This document shows positions 27,681 to 36,456 of a DNA stretch of 64,000 nt, one piece after another. The DNA is from Paenibacillus aceris. GTDB taxonomy: Bacteria > Bacillota > Bacilli > Paenibacillales > NBRC-103111. The notes under the pieces were generated by a model. It searched no databases. It saw nothing but the letters and a program-made list of their open reading frames with translations, and had not been told where the DNA came from. How positions within the stretch are numbered: the first letter of the stretch is position 1; the number at the start of each line of letters is the position of its first letter. The translations under genes were made by a program, and so were the position numbers. The DNA lies in NCBI RefSeq assembly GCF_017874035.1, contig NZ_JAGGKV010000013.1, positions 124,001-188,000 of the forward strand. The letters run 5' to 3'.

Positions 27681-27726
27681 GCACTCTGCTCTACTTGATC
27701 GATAAGTACAGTAGAGTGCTTTTTTT
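27681..27726 (+). terminator. intrinsic terminator after the second sensor regulator
   Basis: GCACTCT (27681-27687) pairs with AGAGTGC, with an inner TACTT/AAGTA stem, followed by seven T. The right arm is nearly the same sequence as in the terminators at 41351 and 42973. Confidence 0.75.
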
Positions 27727-27848
27727 ACAGCGAAAAATGCAATCAACAACTTGATTTGCAGTATGATTTTTTTTCGTTTGAAAGTATGATTTGGACATTG
27801 AATGTGAGAAGCAACACGAAAATTACAAACATAAAGGAGGTTAAAGTC

Positions 27849-28820
27849 ATGAGTGATCGAGTTGGAATTCTCAATAGTGAAATCCATGTAAACAAAAATA
27901 GATTGGGAAAAAATACGGTATGGAGAGAGATCAAACGTCACAAAGGATTAATTGGTTTGGCGGTACCAGGTTTATTATTCGTTATTGTATTTCAATATTT
28001 GCCTATGTTTGGCTTAGTCCTTGCCTTCAAGGATTTCAATTTCGGCAAAGGCATTTGGGGCAGCGATTGGGTGGGATTAAATAATTTCAAATTCTTTTTC
28101 ACATCGGACGCAGCTCTGCAAGTGACACGCAACACCATTCTATTAAATTTGGGCTTCATTTTTATAACCAACGTAGTATCAATCTCGTTTGCACTGATGC
28201 TCTTTGAATTAAGCCGTAAGGCTGTTAAGTTGTATCAAACTACATTGTTTTTTCCTTACTTTCTATCCTGGGTTGTTGTTAGTTATGTTACCTATGCCTT
28301 GCTTAATCCGCAATTGGGCGTGATCAATAACGTTCTTAGGCAGTTTGGATTCACTGACATCAATTGGTATATGGAAGCTAAATACTGGCCCATTATATTA
28401 AGTCTCGCTTATTTATGGAAAAATGTAGGATACTCCACGCTCATCTTTTATACGGGACTGATGGGGATCGACAAAAGCTACTATGAAGCTGCTGCAATTG
28501 ATGGAGCCTCAAAATGGCAGCAGGTTCGTAACATATCTCTCCCCCTGACAATGCCATTAATCATTCTTATCACTCTTCTACAGGTAGGAAAAATATTTTA
28601 CTCCGATTTCGGAATGTTTTACTTCCTGACTGCCGACTCTGGCGCGTTATATGCAACAACAGATGTTATAGATACTTATGTGTATCGAGCTTTGCGGGTG
28701 TCGGGGGATATCGGCATGGCAACGGCCATTGGACTGTATCAATCGTTAGTCGGTTTTGTACTTGTCATTACGGTGAACTTCATTGTCCGGAAGGTCAACA
28801 AAGAAAACGCTATTTTTTAG
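27849..28820 (+). CDS. sugar ABC-transporter permease, LplB-type
   Basis: First permease of the second transporter set. The first span covers GLIGLAVPGLLFVIVFQYLP. The EAA loop is EAAAIDGASKWQQVRNISLP. ATG at 27849 is chosen because AAAGGAGG lies just upstream; the frame is open to 27756 without a ribosome binding site. It is a paralogue of the 6873 permease. The partner permease begins 18 bases after its stop, with AGAGGGGAG between. Confidence 0.88.
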   Translation: MSDRVGILNSEIHVNKNRLGKNTVWREIKRHKGLIGLAVPGLLFVIVFQYLPMFGLVLAFKDFNFGKGIWGSDWVGLNNFKFFFTSDAALQVTRNTILLNLGFIFITNVVSISFALMLFELSRKAVKLYQTTLFFPYFLSWVVVSYVTYALLNPQLGVINNVLRQFGFTDINWYMEAKYWPIILSLAYLWKNVGYSTLIFYTGLMGIDKSYYEAAAIDGASKWQQVRNISLPLTMPLIILITLLQVGKIFYSDFGMFYFLTADSGALYATTDVIDTYVYRALRVSGDIGMATAIGLYQSLVGFVLVITVNFIVRKVNKENAIF

Positions 28821-28838
28821 AAAGAGGGGAGTGAAATT

Positions 28839-29726
28839 ATGGGGTTACTGAAAAATACGGCTTTGGCAAAAGGGGTAATTCATCTCTGGTTTATTATCTT
28901 TTCTCTCTTTTGCATGATTCCTCTTTGGTATGTTGTTTCAATTTCGTTATCCAAAGAGTCGGATATCGCCACTAAAGGGTATAGGCTCATTCCAAAAACA
29001 ATAACCACATTTGCATACAACTACTTGCTGCAAAATCCAAAGCAACTGATCACCGGTTATTCCGTGTCAATTACGGTAACTGTGGTTGGAACGGCGCTTA
29101 GCCTGCTGCTTACAGCCATGTTAGCTTATGTAATGTCTCGCAAAGATTTTTTTGGCTCAAATGCGTTATCATTTATTATTTTTTTCACTCTATTATTTAA
29201 TGGAGGGCTCGTCCCCTGGTATATTTTGATAAAAAAATATTTGCACATAGATAATACATTACTCGCCTTGATTTTGCCTTATGTGATAATCCCTTGGCAC
29301 GTGCTCTTAATGAAGGGGTTTTTATCCGAAATCCCTCTGGCACTCATAGAGTCAGCCAAGATGGATGGTGCTAAAGAGTGGAGAATCTTTTATCAAATTG
29401 TCCTTCCAATTGCCACTCCGGCTTTAGCTACAGTAGGTTTATTCATTGCATTTATTTATTGGAATGATTGGTGGCTCGCCATGCTTTATATTGATAATGA
29501 GAAATTGATTCCAATTCAATATATGCTTTACAGAATCATGAACAATATTCAGTATTTGTCGAACAATATTAAGCCGGGTAACATCACCGTTGATATAAGC
29601 AAATTTCCGAATGAAACGGCGCGGATGGCGATCGCTGTCCTGGCTGCAGGACCTATTCTCATTGTTTTCCCGTTTATTCAGAAGTATTTTGTTAAAGGAC
29701 TAACGGTAGGCGCTGTGAAAGGTTAA
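28839..29726 (+). CDS. sugar ABC-transporter permease, YtcP/AraQ-type
   Basis: Second permease of the set, 295 residues and about six spans. It carries the subfamily loop FNGGLVPWYILIKKYLHIDN, the EAA loop IESAKMDGAKEWRIFYQIVL and the terminal FIQKYFVKGLTVGAVKG. Paralogue of the 7910 gene. It is followed after 79 bases by the binding-protein gene, completing the set apart from an ATPase. Confidence 0.88.
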   Translation: MGLLKNTALAKGVIHLWFIIFSLFCMIPLWYVVSISLSKESDIATKGYRLIPKTITTFAYNYLLQNPKQLITGYSVSITVTVVGTALSLLLTAMLAYVMSRKDFFGSNALSFIIFFTLLFNGGLVPWYILIKKYLHIDNTLLALILPYVIIPWHVLLMKGFLSEIPLALIESAKMDGAKEWRIFYQIVLPIATPALATVGLFIAFIYWNDWWLAMLYIDNEKLIPIQYMLYRIMNNIQYLSNNIKPGNITVDISKFPNETARMAIAVLAAGPILIVFPFIQKYFVKGLTVGAVKG

Positions 29727-29805
29727 AAGTCGATTTATTCTGATGGTTGTACCGGCTTATGCCGTTACGATAAATGAACTTTTACAAATTTAAGGGGGGA
29801 GTATC

Positions 29806-31353
29806 ATGAAACAGTTGAAGGTAACAAAAACCGTTTGTTCCGTACTTGTGGCAAGTCTTGTGCTTACTTTAGGATTAACCGGGTGTGGAAGTAAAGGAGA
29901 GGTCAGCGAAACCACTCAATCGACAGCCTCTCCGCAGGACTCGGCCAAAACAGGCGCAAGTTTAGATCCCGTGGAGTTAACCTGGTATCTTGACGGGACG
30001 CCGCAATCCGATATCGGTTCGGTGGAAACGGAATTGAACAAGATTCTGAAAGACAAGCTCAATGTAACGTTGCACCTTAAGATGATTGATTGGGGATCCT
30101 ATGATCAAAAGATGCAAGTCGTGAACGCAGCAGGAGAAAATTATGATCTTGCATTCACGGCTAACTGGGCGAACAACTATTATCAGAATGTGAATAAGGG
30201 TGTATTTATTCCGCTTGATGATCTATTAGCTAAATATGCACCAACAATTATGCAAACGCTCCCGAAAATGGGGTGGGATGCCACGAAGGTGAATGGCAAG
30301 ATTTATGCGATACCTAATTACCAAGGCTGGACGATGACAAATGGGCTAAAGATACAAAAAGACTTGGCAGATAAGTATGGTATTAAACCAAACACGATTA
30401 AAAAACTGGACGATCTTGCACCATTCCTGGCTCAAGTAAAACAAAATAACTCTGACATGGTTCCATATGAAAATGCTAATGATGGCACCTTCGGAAAAAA
30501 TCTTGTTTATTATGGATTTGATGAAATTGCTGGTCGTAATGTTCCAGGTACGATCAAATTATCGGACAATTCCCTAAAGGTAGTCAACCAGTTCGAATCG
30601 GAGGAATATAAAAATTACGTTTCTTTAATGAGAGATTGGTATCAAAAGAGCTATGTCAGAAAAGACGCTGCGACGCTCAAGGACGTGCAAGCAGACAGAA
30701 AAGCGGGCAAAACGGCTAGCATGAATGCAGGTAACATTGGACCTGCAGGACCTAATGGCGATGTAGAGCTTGATAGTTCACAAGGTGGAAAAGAAGTCTA
30801 CAGTGTTAGACTTACAAAACCTTATTTGTTGACAAGCTCGATTATTGCCACCATGACGGGCATTAGCAAAACGTCCAAACATCCGGAGCGTGCGGTTATG
30901 TTATTGGACTTGTTATTTAAAGATAAGCAAATTTATAACCTGTTAGCCTATGGAATTGAGGGTAAGCACTACAAAAAAGTGAGTGAAAATACGATTGAAC
31001 CCATTAAAGACAGCGGTTACGCGCCTGGATTTGAGTGGGAAGTTGGAAACGTATTAAGCGGTTATGTACAAAAAGGCAGCGACCCGGGAATTTGGGAAGC
31101 GACGAAAAAAATGAATGAGAGTTCGACTCCGTCACCTTTGTTAGGTTTCAGCTTCGATCCTACGCCGGTTAAAACTGAAATTGCCCAAATTGGGACCGTG
31201 ACTGCTCAATATGTAGCAATGCTTGAAACCGGTTCTTCGGATCCTGATAAAGTACTGCCGGAATTTATCGAGAAATTGAAAAAGGCTGGCAGCGACAAAA
31301 TTATCGCCGAGGAGCAAAAGCAAATCGATGCTTGGAAAACGATAAAAAAATAA
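29806..31353 (+). CDS. ABC-transporter solute-binding lipoprotein (DUF3502-type)
   Basis: 515-residue lipoprotein with lipobox LGLTGC (Cys27) and a Ser/Thr-rich tether to about residue 45. The binding fold is paralogous to the proteins at 5138 and 8848: VELTWYLDGTPQSD, YDLAFTANWANNYYQNVNKG, and the C-terminal KIIAEEQKQIDAWK. AAGGGGGGAG precedes the ATG. Probable receptor for a different oligosaccharide of the same polymer, as its middle third diverges from the others. Confidence 0.88.
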   Translation: MKQLKVTKTVCSVLVASLVLTLGLTGCGSKGEVSETTQSTASPQDSAKTGASLDPVELTWYLDGTPQSDIGSVETELNKILKDKLNVTLHLKMIDWGSYDQKMQVVNAAGENYDLAFTANWANNYYQNVNKGVFIPLDDLLAKYAPTIMQTLPKMGWDATKVNGKIYAIPNYQGWTMTNGLKIQKDLADKYGIKPNTIKKLDDLAPFLAQVKQNNSDMVPYENANDGTFGKNLVYYGFDEIAGRNVPGTIKLSDNSLKVVNQFESEEYKNYVSLMRDWYQKSYVRKDAATLKDVQADRKAGKTASMNAGNIGPAGPNGDVELDSSQGGKEVYSVRLTKPYLLTSSIIATMTGISKTSKHPERAVMLLDLLFKDKQIYNLLAYGIEGKHYKKVSENTIEPIKDSGYAPGFEWEVGNVLSGYVQKGSDPGIWEATKKMNESSTPSPLLGFSFDPTPVKTEIAQIGTVTAQYVAMLETGSSDPDKVLPEFIEKLKKAGSDKIIAEEQKQIDAWKTIKK

Positions 31354-31417
31354 TTTAATTGTACGAGCGGACCTACTCCAGGATCTGGAGAGGGGCTGCT
31401 CGATCAATAAGACTTTA

Positions 31418-31431
31418 TGAAAACACTTACA
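31418..31431. promoter_or_regulatory. cre-like site before the beta-helix enzyme gene
   Basis: TGAAAACACTTACA fits the cre consensus TGWAANCGNTNNCA except A for G at position 8, 119 bases before the start codon at 31550. A short imperfect stem, CTCCAG/CTGGAG, lies just upstream (near 31376-31390) without a T run. Confidence 0.35.
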
Positions 31432-31549
31432 ACGAGAAATTTCAAAATTTTCGGGATACTTTTTGACTCTGAGAGAGGGGGGGGAGAAAGCTAAATTCCA
31501 AGGAAAGAGACGTAGTACAAATTGTTAAAGAAAATAGAGGAGGCAGTCG

Positions 31550-34500
31550 ATGAGAGTACATTTAAAACAGAAGTGTTTAAGTGTAATGTTAGTAAGCGGG
31601 ATGCTGGCATCATCCTTTACAGGATTTGCAAGTGCGGAAACCGGAGTACAGAGTGCTATAGGATCTGATCAACTACAAATTTATGTCGCAACAATAGGAA
31701 GCGATGCAAGCGGCGACGGCACGCAGGCCAAACCATTTGCAACAGTTGCGAAAGCAAAAGCCAAGGTCAAAGAGATCATACAAGCATTGCCTGAACAAAA
31801 AATGACAAGTGACATTGTTGTAAACGTAGGCCAAGGTGACTACTACCTGAATGAACCTCTTGAATTTAATGCGGGGGACTCGGGTACCAATGGATATAAT
31901 GTTGTATACAGAAGCGCCGATGGGATTGGTAAGGCTAATCTGATCGGGGGTTCCAAGATTACTGGCTGGCAGAAAAGTACGGATGATGATGTAGCAGCGG
32001 GTTTGCTCGATTCAATTAAGGATAAAGTGTATAAAGTGAAACTGGATCCAACAAAGTTTAATTTTAATGCCTTATACGTTAACGATAATAAAGCTATCAT
32101 GGCTCGAACTCAAAACAAGGAATATGACCCGAGATTTCCAGCTTCAGCAGGAACATACATGAATGCTGATGGCGGCGGAATGCGTGATATTAGCTATAGA
32201 AGCGGAGACCTTGATCAAAGGGCAATCGATGGCATGGTGAAGGCGCAGCAGGCTGGGGCCACCGAGATTGCACAGGTATATACGTGGGACGGCCCAGCAT
32301 GGGATTGGTTTACAGATACCATACCTATTAAATCAATAGATACTAGCACAAGAAAGCTTACGTTCCCGCAAGACCCCCAGAAACCTGAATTGTACAGACC
32401 TAAGTATCCTATCGGTGGTGGTTCAAGATATTATTTACAGGGAAATATAGCGTTCATGGATGTTCCCGGAGAATATTTCTATAACAAGCAAACTGGCGAT
32501 CTCTACTATTATCCTAAGACAGAAGACGGAAGTGTAGATCAATGGACTGTAGTAGCGCCGACGATGCAAAAGATTTTATACTTCAAGGGAGACGAAAAAG
32601 GGACTGGCTCCTACGCGGATTACAAGCTTGCACCTGATCCTCTCAAGCAGACGCATAATATTAGAATTGACGGTTTGACTTTGAAAGACACGGAATACAC
32701 AAATTACTTTACATCCGGCTGGAATGAGACGGATGCCGGAGGCGGGATTGGGAAAGTGCCTCCTGAATCCGCAGGCAGTACACTACCGGCGTATAGTGAG
32801 CAGACCGACAGAGTTGAATACAAGGTCGGCGCTGTAACGATGATCAATACGAACAATATCACAATTGAGAATACGAAGATCCGTAATATTGGATTATTCG
32901 GAATTGCCATGTATCGTGATAATGATCACAACACCATTAAAAACTGCGATATAGGATTTGTCGGATATGGAGGAATTACCTCAGATGGCGGATATCCAGG
33001 CGTTGGCAAATATAATAATTTCCATACGATTACAAACGTTGCCATTCACGATATTGGTCAAAATGTAGGGCATGCATCAGGTATTACATGGATGGATACT
33101 GGAAACAGTAATATTTCGCATCTTGAAATTTATAATTCACCAAGAAGAGCCATTATGAACTCCGCTGGTATTCGCAGAAACTCTCTAGATTCAAACTATG
33201 ATGAACTGAGGGATATGTATACGGTTAATAACAGATATAGTTATATAAATATACATGATATGCAGCAAGATGGAGGAGAGGATAGCGCCATATTCTGGGT
33301 TTACCTTCTACGGGGGGAAGAGATCTTAAAAAGGCATGGAAGTGACCCGAATGTTAAGACGGAAAATGGGGCTACTTATTATGATGTTGGGGAGGGTAAA
33401 TATAACTATCTTGATCAGGTAATCGTAGATGGTGTAGGTGCTAACCCGTCTATGCATGATAAAAATACCGTACACGGAATGGATTTGACAATGGGTGGAA
33501 GCGGCACACACCTTTCAAATATTAAAGTTACTAATCCGCAAAGTAAAACCATGAGAATTGAAGAAACGGTGACCAAGGATAAGTTTCACATGGATAACTT
33601 AAATAATAATTACAAAAATGATAATATTTTAAATTTATTTGATGATTCAAAGATGGAGTATGACAAGATTGGATTAACATCAGATTTCCCATTTGAAAGA
33701 TATCACAAAGTGGTATCCAAACCAAATACAAACGATATGTATTTCCAAGACGATTTCGAAAGCGGTAAATTGGATTTAACAAAATGGAGTGTTGAAAAGG
33801 GACAACCTAATATCGATCAGGTTTATATGTCTGAAGGAGCCTTGAATGGAAAATATTCACTGGCTACCAATGGAAATAAAAACAAGAGCACCGGCGTGGT
33901 AGTGAGCAGAAAGTTTAATAATGATTTAAATAAAATGGTTGAAGTACAATACTTTGATAAAAGACAGGACTATGCTGGTAGTGATGCAGGCGAAGGCGGG
34001 GGCTCCTATGATATCACGCCAAATGCTTTTGTAAGGGTTGACAATGGCAGCGATATCGTGGCATTAGGCGCAAATGGAGACGTGTCAAAGGATTACTTCG
34101 TGTACAAAGATGGAACGAATGTCGTAAAAACAAATGTTAAGCGATCCTACGGATGGCACAATTTCAAATTTGATTATACATCTTTAACTGATGTGAAAAT
34201 GTATATTGACGGTACTTTAGTCGCTACTCTTCCAAAAACCTCCTTTAACTACATTGGTATGGGTGACTGGGAAGCGAAGGGCGGAGAGGCATATTTTGAC
34301 CAGCTTTATGTGTATGGAGGATCCGCAGCGCCAGCTGTTCAGGATTTAGAATTTCCAATCGTAAGCTTAAACAAACCAACAACTGCAAGTGGTTCTAGCG
34401 CAGGCAACACGCCGGAAAAAGCGAATGACGGTTCAAACAGCTCAAAGTGGAGCGCCGACAGTGCCGCGCCAGGGAGCTGGTGGCAAGTTGACTTGCAGAC

Positions 34501-36319
34501 GAAACAAAATATTTCTACTGTAGATATCAATTTCAACAGCGCCATGAAGTATACCGAGCTTACCTCTTTCCTACAAAGCAGTTATATCAATATGCCGAAG
34601 AGCATCACGTTTCAGGTAAGCGATGACGGTTCGAACTGGACGACGGTAGGTTCGAAAGTGACAAATCTTCCAAAGAATGATACGTATGGCCGAGCTGAGC
34701 CCAGAGCTCAAACCTATGCTTTGTTTACAGCGGGAAGATACCTGAGATTGTTGTTTGAGGACGGAGCCCAGGGAACCGGCATCGATTTGAATGAGGTTTC
34801 GGTATGGACGAAGGATCATTACACGATGTACGGCATTAAAGCTCCGGCTGCGATCACGTTAGGGGCTGGAGTGGCCAAGACTGCCGAAGCTCTCGGATTG
34901 CCGAATACGGTGAAATTGGTTACCGATAGTGCTGACGCAGATGCCAGTGTGGCATGGAATGTAGAAGCTTCCTCCTACGATCCGTCGAAGAATGCTCAGC
35001 AGACCTTCACGGTAACAGGAACAGTAACACTGCCTTATGGATTCCAAAACCCGAATAACGTACCATTGACAACAAGCGTCAGCGTTACTGTTAAAGGCGC
35101 CGTTGAAATACCTGCCACAATTGAAGCGGAAGATTATGTGAATATGTCTGGCATTCAGACAGAGAACAGTTCTGAGGGTGGAAAGAATGTAGGATATATT
35201 GATCCGGGAGACTGGATGGACTACTCGATCATTGTGCCAAGCACTGGAACCTATAAGGTAAATTACAGGGTATCCGTCAACTCGGGTAAAACAGGCAGTG
35301 TCAACTTCCTTGTAGACGGCGTTTCGCAAAAAATTACATCGTTGCCGTCAACCGGGGGATGGCAGAATTGGGCGACAGTATCCGACACCGTTTCCTTGAG
35401 TCAAGGTGCGCATACGGTAAGGCTTCAAGTCGTTAATGGTGGCTGGAACTTCAATAAATTCGAGCTGAATCTGATGGCGCAAGCAATTCCACAGTCTACA
35501 TTAACAGGCGCCCAGCAGGTGAATGCTGGTCAAACCTTCAATCTGACGATGGGTCTTACGGGCGTTACGGAAAGCGTCTACCAGCAAGTGTATGCACAAG
35601 ATTTGGTTCTTAACTACGATCCGTCGAAATTGCAGTTCGATTCTGTTACATCACTGAAAGACGGATTTCAAGTCATTGATACCAAGGAGGCAGTACCGGG
35701 GCATATCCGGATTGTGGTTGCCAGCGTGTCCGGGAACCAAGGAGCCTCTGCTCAAGGTGAATTGTTGACCTTCAAATTTACGGCAAAATCTGCAACTCAG
35801 GCAACATCTACAACAGTTTCTGTAGGGAATGTCATTATTGCCAATGGAGAAGGGAATGAACTGCAGATAGGTGGAGCAAACCGCGAGATGCAAATCAGCG
35901 TACCTAGTACGCCTGTCGATAAGTCGCTGCTGAATGCATCGATCAGCAGCGCTCAAGCCAAGTACAATGCAGCAGTTGAGGGCAACGAGGACGGTCAGTA
36001 CGCGACTGGTTCCAAAGCGCAATTGCAGTTGGCAATCGATGCGGCAAAAGCGGTCGCAAACGATTCGATTGCTACACAGCCACAGGTGGATAGTGCGAAG
36101 ACTGTATTGGAATCAGCCGTCCAAGTGTTTGATTCCAAACGAATTTCCGCAAATGTCAATGGACAAGATGGTGTTACAATTGGAGACTTGGCTATCGTCG
36201 CAGCTGCATACGGCAAGCAATCAGGTCAGGCTGGCTGGAATGTGAATGCAGATGTCAATAAAGACGGCAAGGTTGGCATTGAAGATCTTGCAATTGTGGC
36301 TAAAGCAATTTTGCAATAA
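31550..36319 (+). CDS. secreted beta-helix (GH141-like) enzyme with CBM6, cohesin, FIVAR and dockerin
   Basis: 1589 residues. Signal peptide 1-29. Right-handed beta-helix region at about 43-715 has the GH141-like opening (IYVATIGSDASGDG, PFATVAKAKAKV, DYYLNEPLEFNAGDSGTNG, ALYVNDNKAIMARTQN); GH141 includes an alpha-L-fucosidase acting on rhamnogalacturonan II and a xylanase. Then a concanavalin-like lectin domain about 725-925, F5/8C 930-1085, Big_4 about 1090-1185, CBM6 1188-1305, cohesin 1310-1455, FIVAR 1459-1533 and dockerin 1535-1589. AGAGGAGG precedes the ATG. In dockerin loop 1, Asn replaces Asp at position 1 and Gln replaces Asp at position 5; loop 2 is canonical. Exact substrate is unknown and the GH141 call is by motif memory. 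Paralogue of the next gene. Confidence 0.75.
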   Translation: MRVHLKQKCLSVMLVSGMLASSFTGFASAETGVQSAIGSDQLQIYVATIGSDASGDGTQAKPFATVAKAKAKVKEIIQALPEQKMTSDIVVNVGQGDYYLNEPLEFNAGDSGTNGYNVVYRSADGIGKANLIGGSKITGWQKSTDDDVAAGLLDSIKDKVYKVKLDPTKFNFNALYVNDNKAIMARTQNKEYDPRFPASAGTYMNADGGGMRDISYRSGDLDQRAIDGMVKAQQAGATEIAQVYTWDGPAWDWFTDTIPIKSIDTSTRKLTFPQDPQKPELYRPKYPIGGGSRYYLQGNIAFMDVPGEYFYNKQTGDLYYYPKTEDGSVDQWTVVAPTMQKILYFKGDEKGTGSYADYKLAPDPLKQTHNIRIDGLTLKDTEYTNYFTSGWNETDAGGGIGKVPPESAGSTLPAYSEQTDRVEYKVGAVTMINTNNITIENTKIRNIGLFGIAMYRDNDHNTIKNCDIGFVGYGGITSDGGYPGVGKYNNFHTITNVAIHDIGQNVGHASGITWMDTGNSNISHLEIYNSPRRAIMNSAGIRRNSLDSNYDELRDMYTVNNRYSYINIHDMQQDGGEDSAIFWVYLLRGEEILKRHGSDPNVKTENGATYYDVGEGKYNYLDQVIVDGVGANPSMHDKNTVHGMDLTMGGSGTHLSNIKVTNPQSKTMRIEETVTKDKFHMDNLNNNYKNDNILNLFDDSKMEYDKIGLTSDFPFERYHKVVSKPNTNDMYFQDDFESGKLDLTKWSVEKGQPNIDQVYMSEGALNGKYSLATNGNKNKSTGVVVSRKFNNDLNKMVEVQYFDKRQDYAGSDAGEGGGSYDITPNAFVRVDNGSDIVALGANGDVSKDYFVYKDGTNVVKTNVKRSYGWHNFKFDYTSLTDVKMYIDGTLVATLPKTSFNYIGMGDWEAKGGEAYFDQLYVYGGSAAPAVQDLEFPIVSLNKPTTASGSSAGNTPEKANDGSNSSKWSADSAAPGSWWQVDLQTKQNISTVDINFNSAMKYTELTSFLQSSYINMPKSITFQVSDDGSNWTTVGSKVTNLPKNDTYGRAEPRAQTYALFTAGRYLRLLFEDGAQGTGIDLNEVSVWTKDHYTMYGIKAPAAITLGAGVAKTAEALGLPNTVKLVTDSADADASVAWNVEASSYDPSKNAQQTFTVTGTVTLPYGFQNPNNVPLTTSVSVTVKGAVEIPATIEAEDYVNMSGIQTENSSEGGKNVGYIDPGDWMDYSIIVPSTGTYKVNYRVSVNSGKTGSVNFLVDGVSQKITSLPSTGGWQNWATVSDTVSLSQGAHTVRLQVVNGGWNFNKFELNLMAQAIPQSTLTGAQQVNAGQTFNLTMGLTGVTESVYQQVYAQDLVLNYDPSKLQFDSVTSLKDGFQVIDTKEAVPGHIRIVVASVSGNQGASAQGELLTFKFTAKSATQATSTTVSVGNVIIANGEGNELQIGGANREMQISVPSTPVDKSLLNASISSAQAKYNAAVEGNEDGQYATGSKAQLQLAIDAAKAVANDSIATQPQVDSAKTVLESAVQVFDSKRISANVNGQDGVTIGDLAIVAAAYGKQSGQAGWNVNADVNKDGKVGIEDLAIVAKAILQ
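35480..36319 (+). repeat. shared cohesin-FIVAR-dockerin cassette, copy 1
   Basis: Strongly similar at DNA level to 40483-41313; the second copy lacks three codons (PST region) in the cohesin-FIVAR linker. More diverged than the GH29-like cassette pair. Confidence 0.85.
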
Positions 36320-36344
36320 TATCATTTTGCGGTTGAGAAGCAGG

Positions 36345-36373
36345 AAGGGGATAGAATTCATTCTCTCCCCTTT
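36345..36373 (+). terminator. probable intrinsic terminator between the beta-helix genes
   Basis: AAGGGGATAGAA pairs with TTCTCTCCCCTT around a 4-base loop with one mismatch; only a weak T run follows. Confidence 0.55.
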
Positions 36374-36456
36374 CATCCTAATTGTCTGAAATTGTTTACC
36401 AAAACGAATGGCAATCCGCTACTCGAAACATACAGCTTCCTGAGAGGAGATTATAA

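Noticed and set aside
31364-31400. Hairpin after the third binding-protein gene
   Set aside because: CTCCAG/CTGGAG pairing is present but no T run follows, so it is not listed as a terminator.
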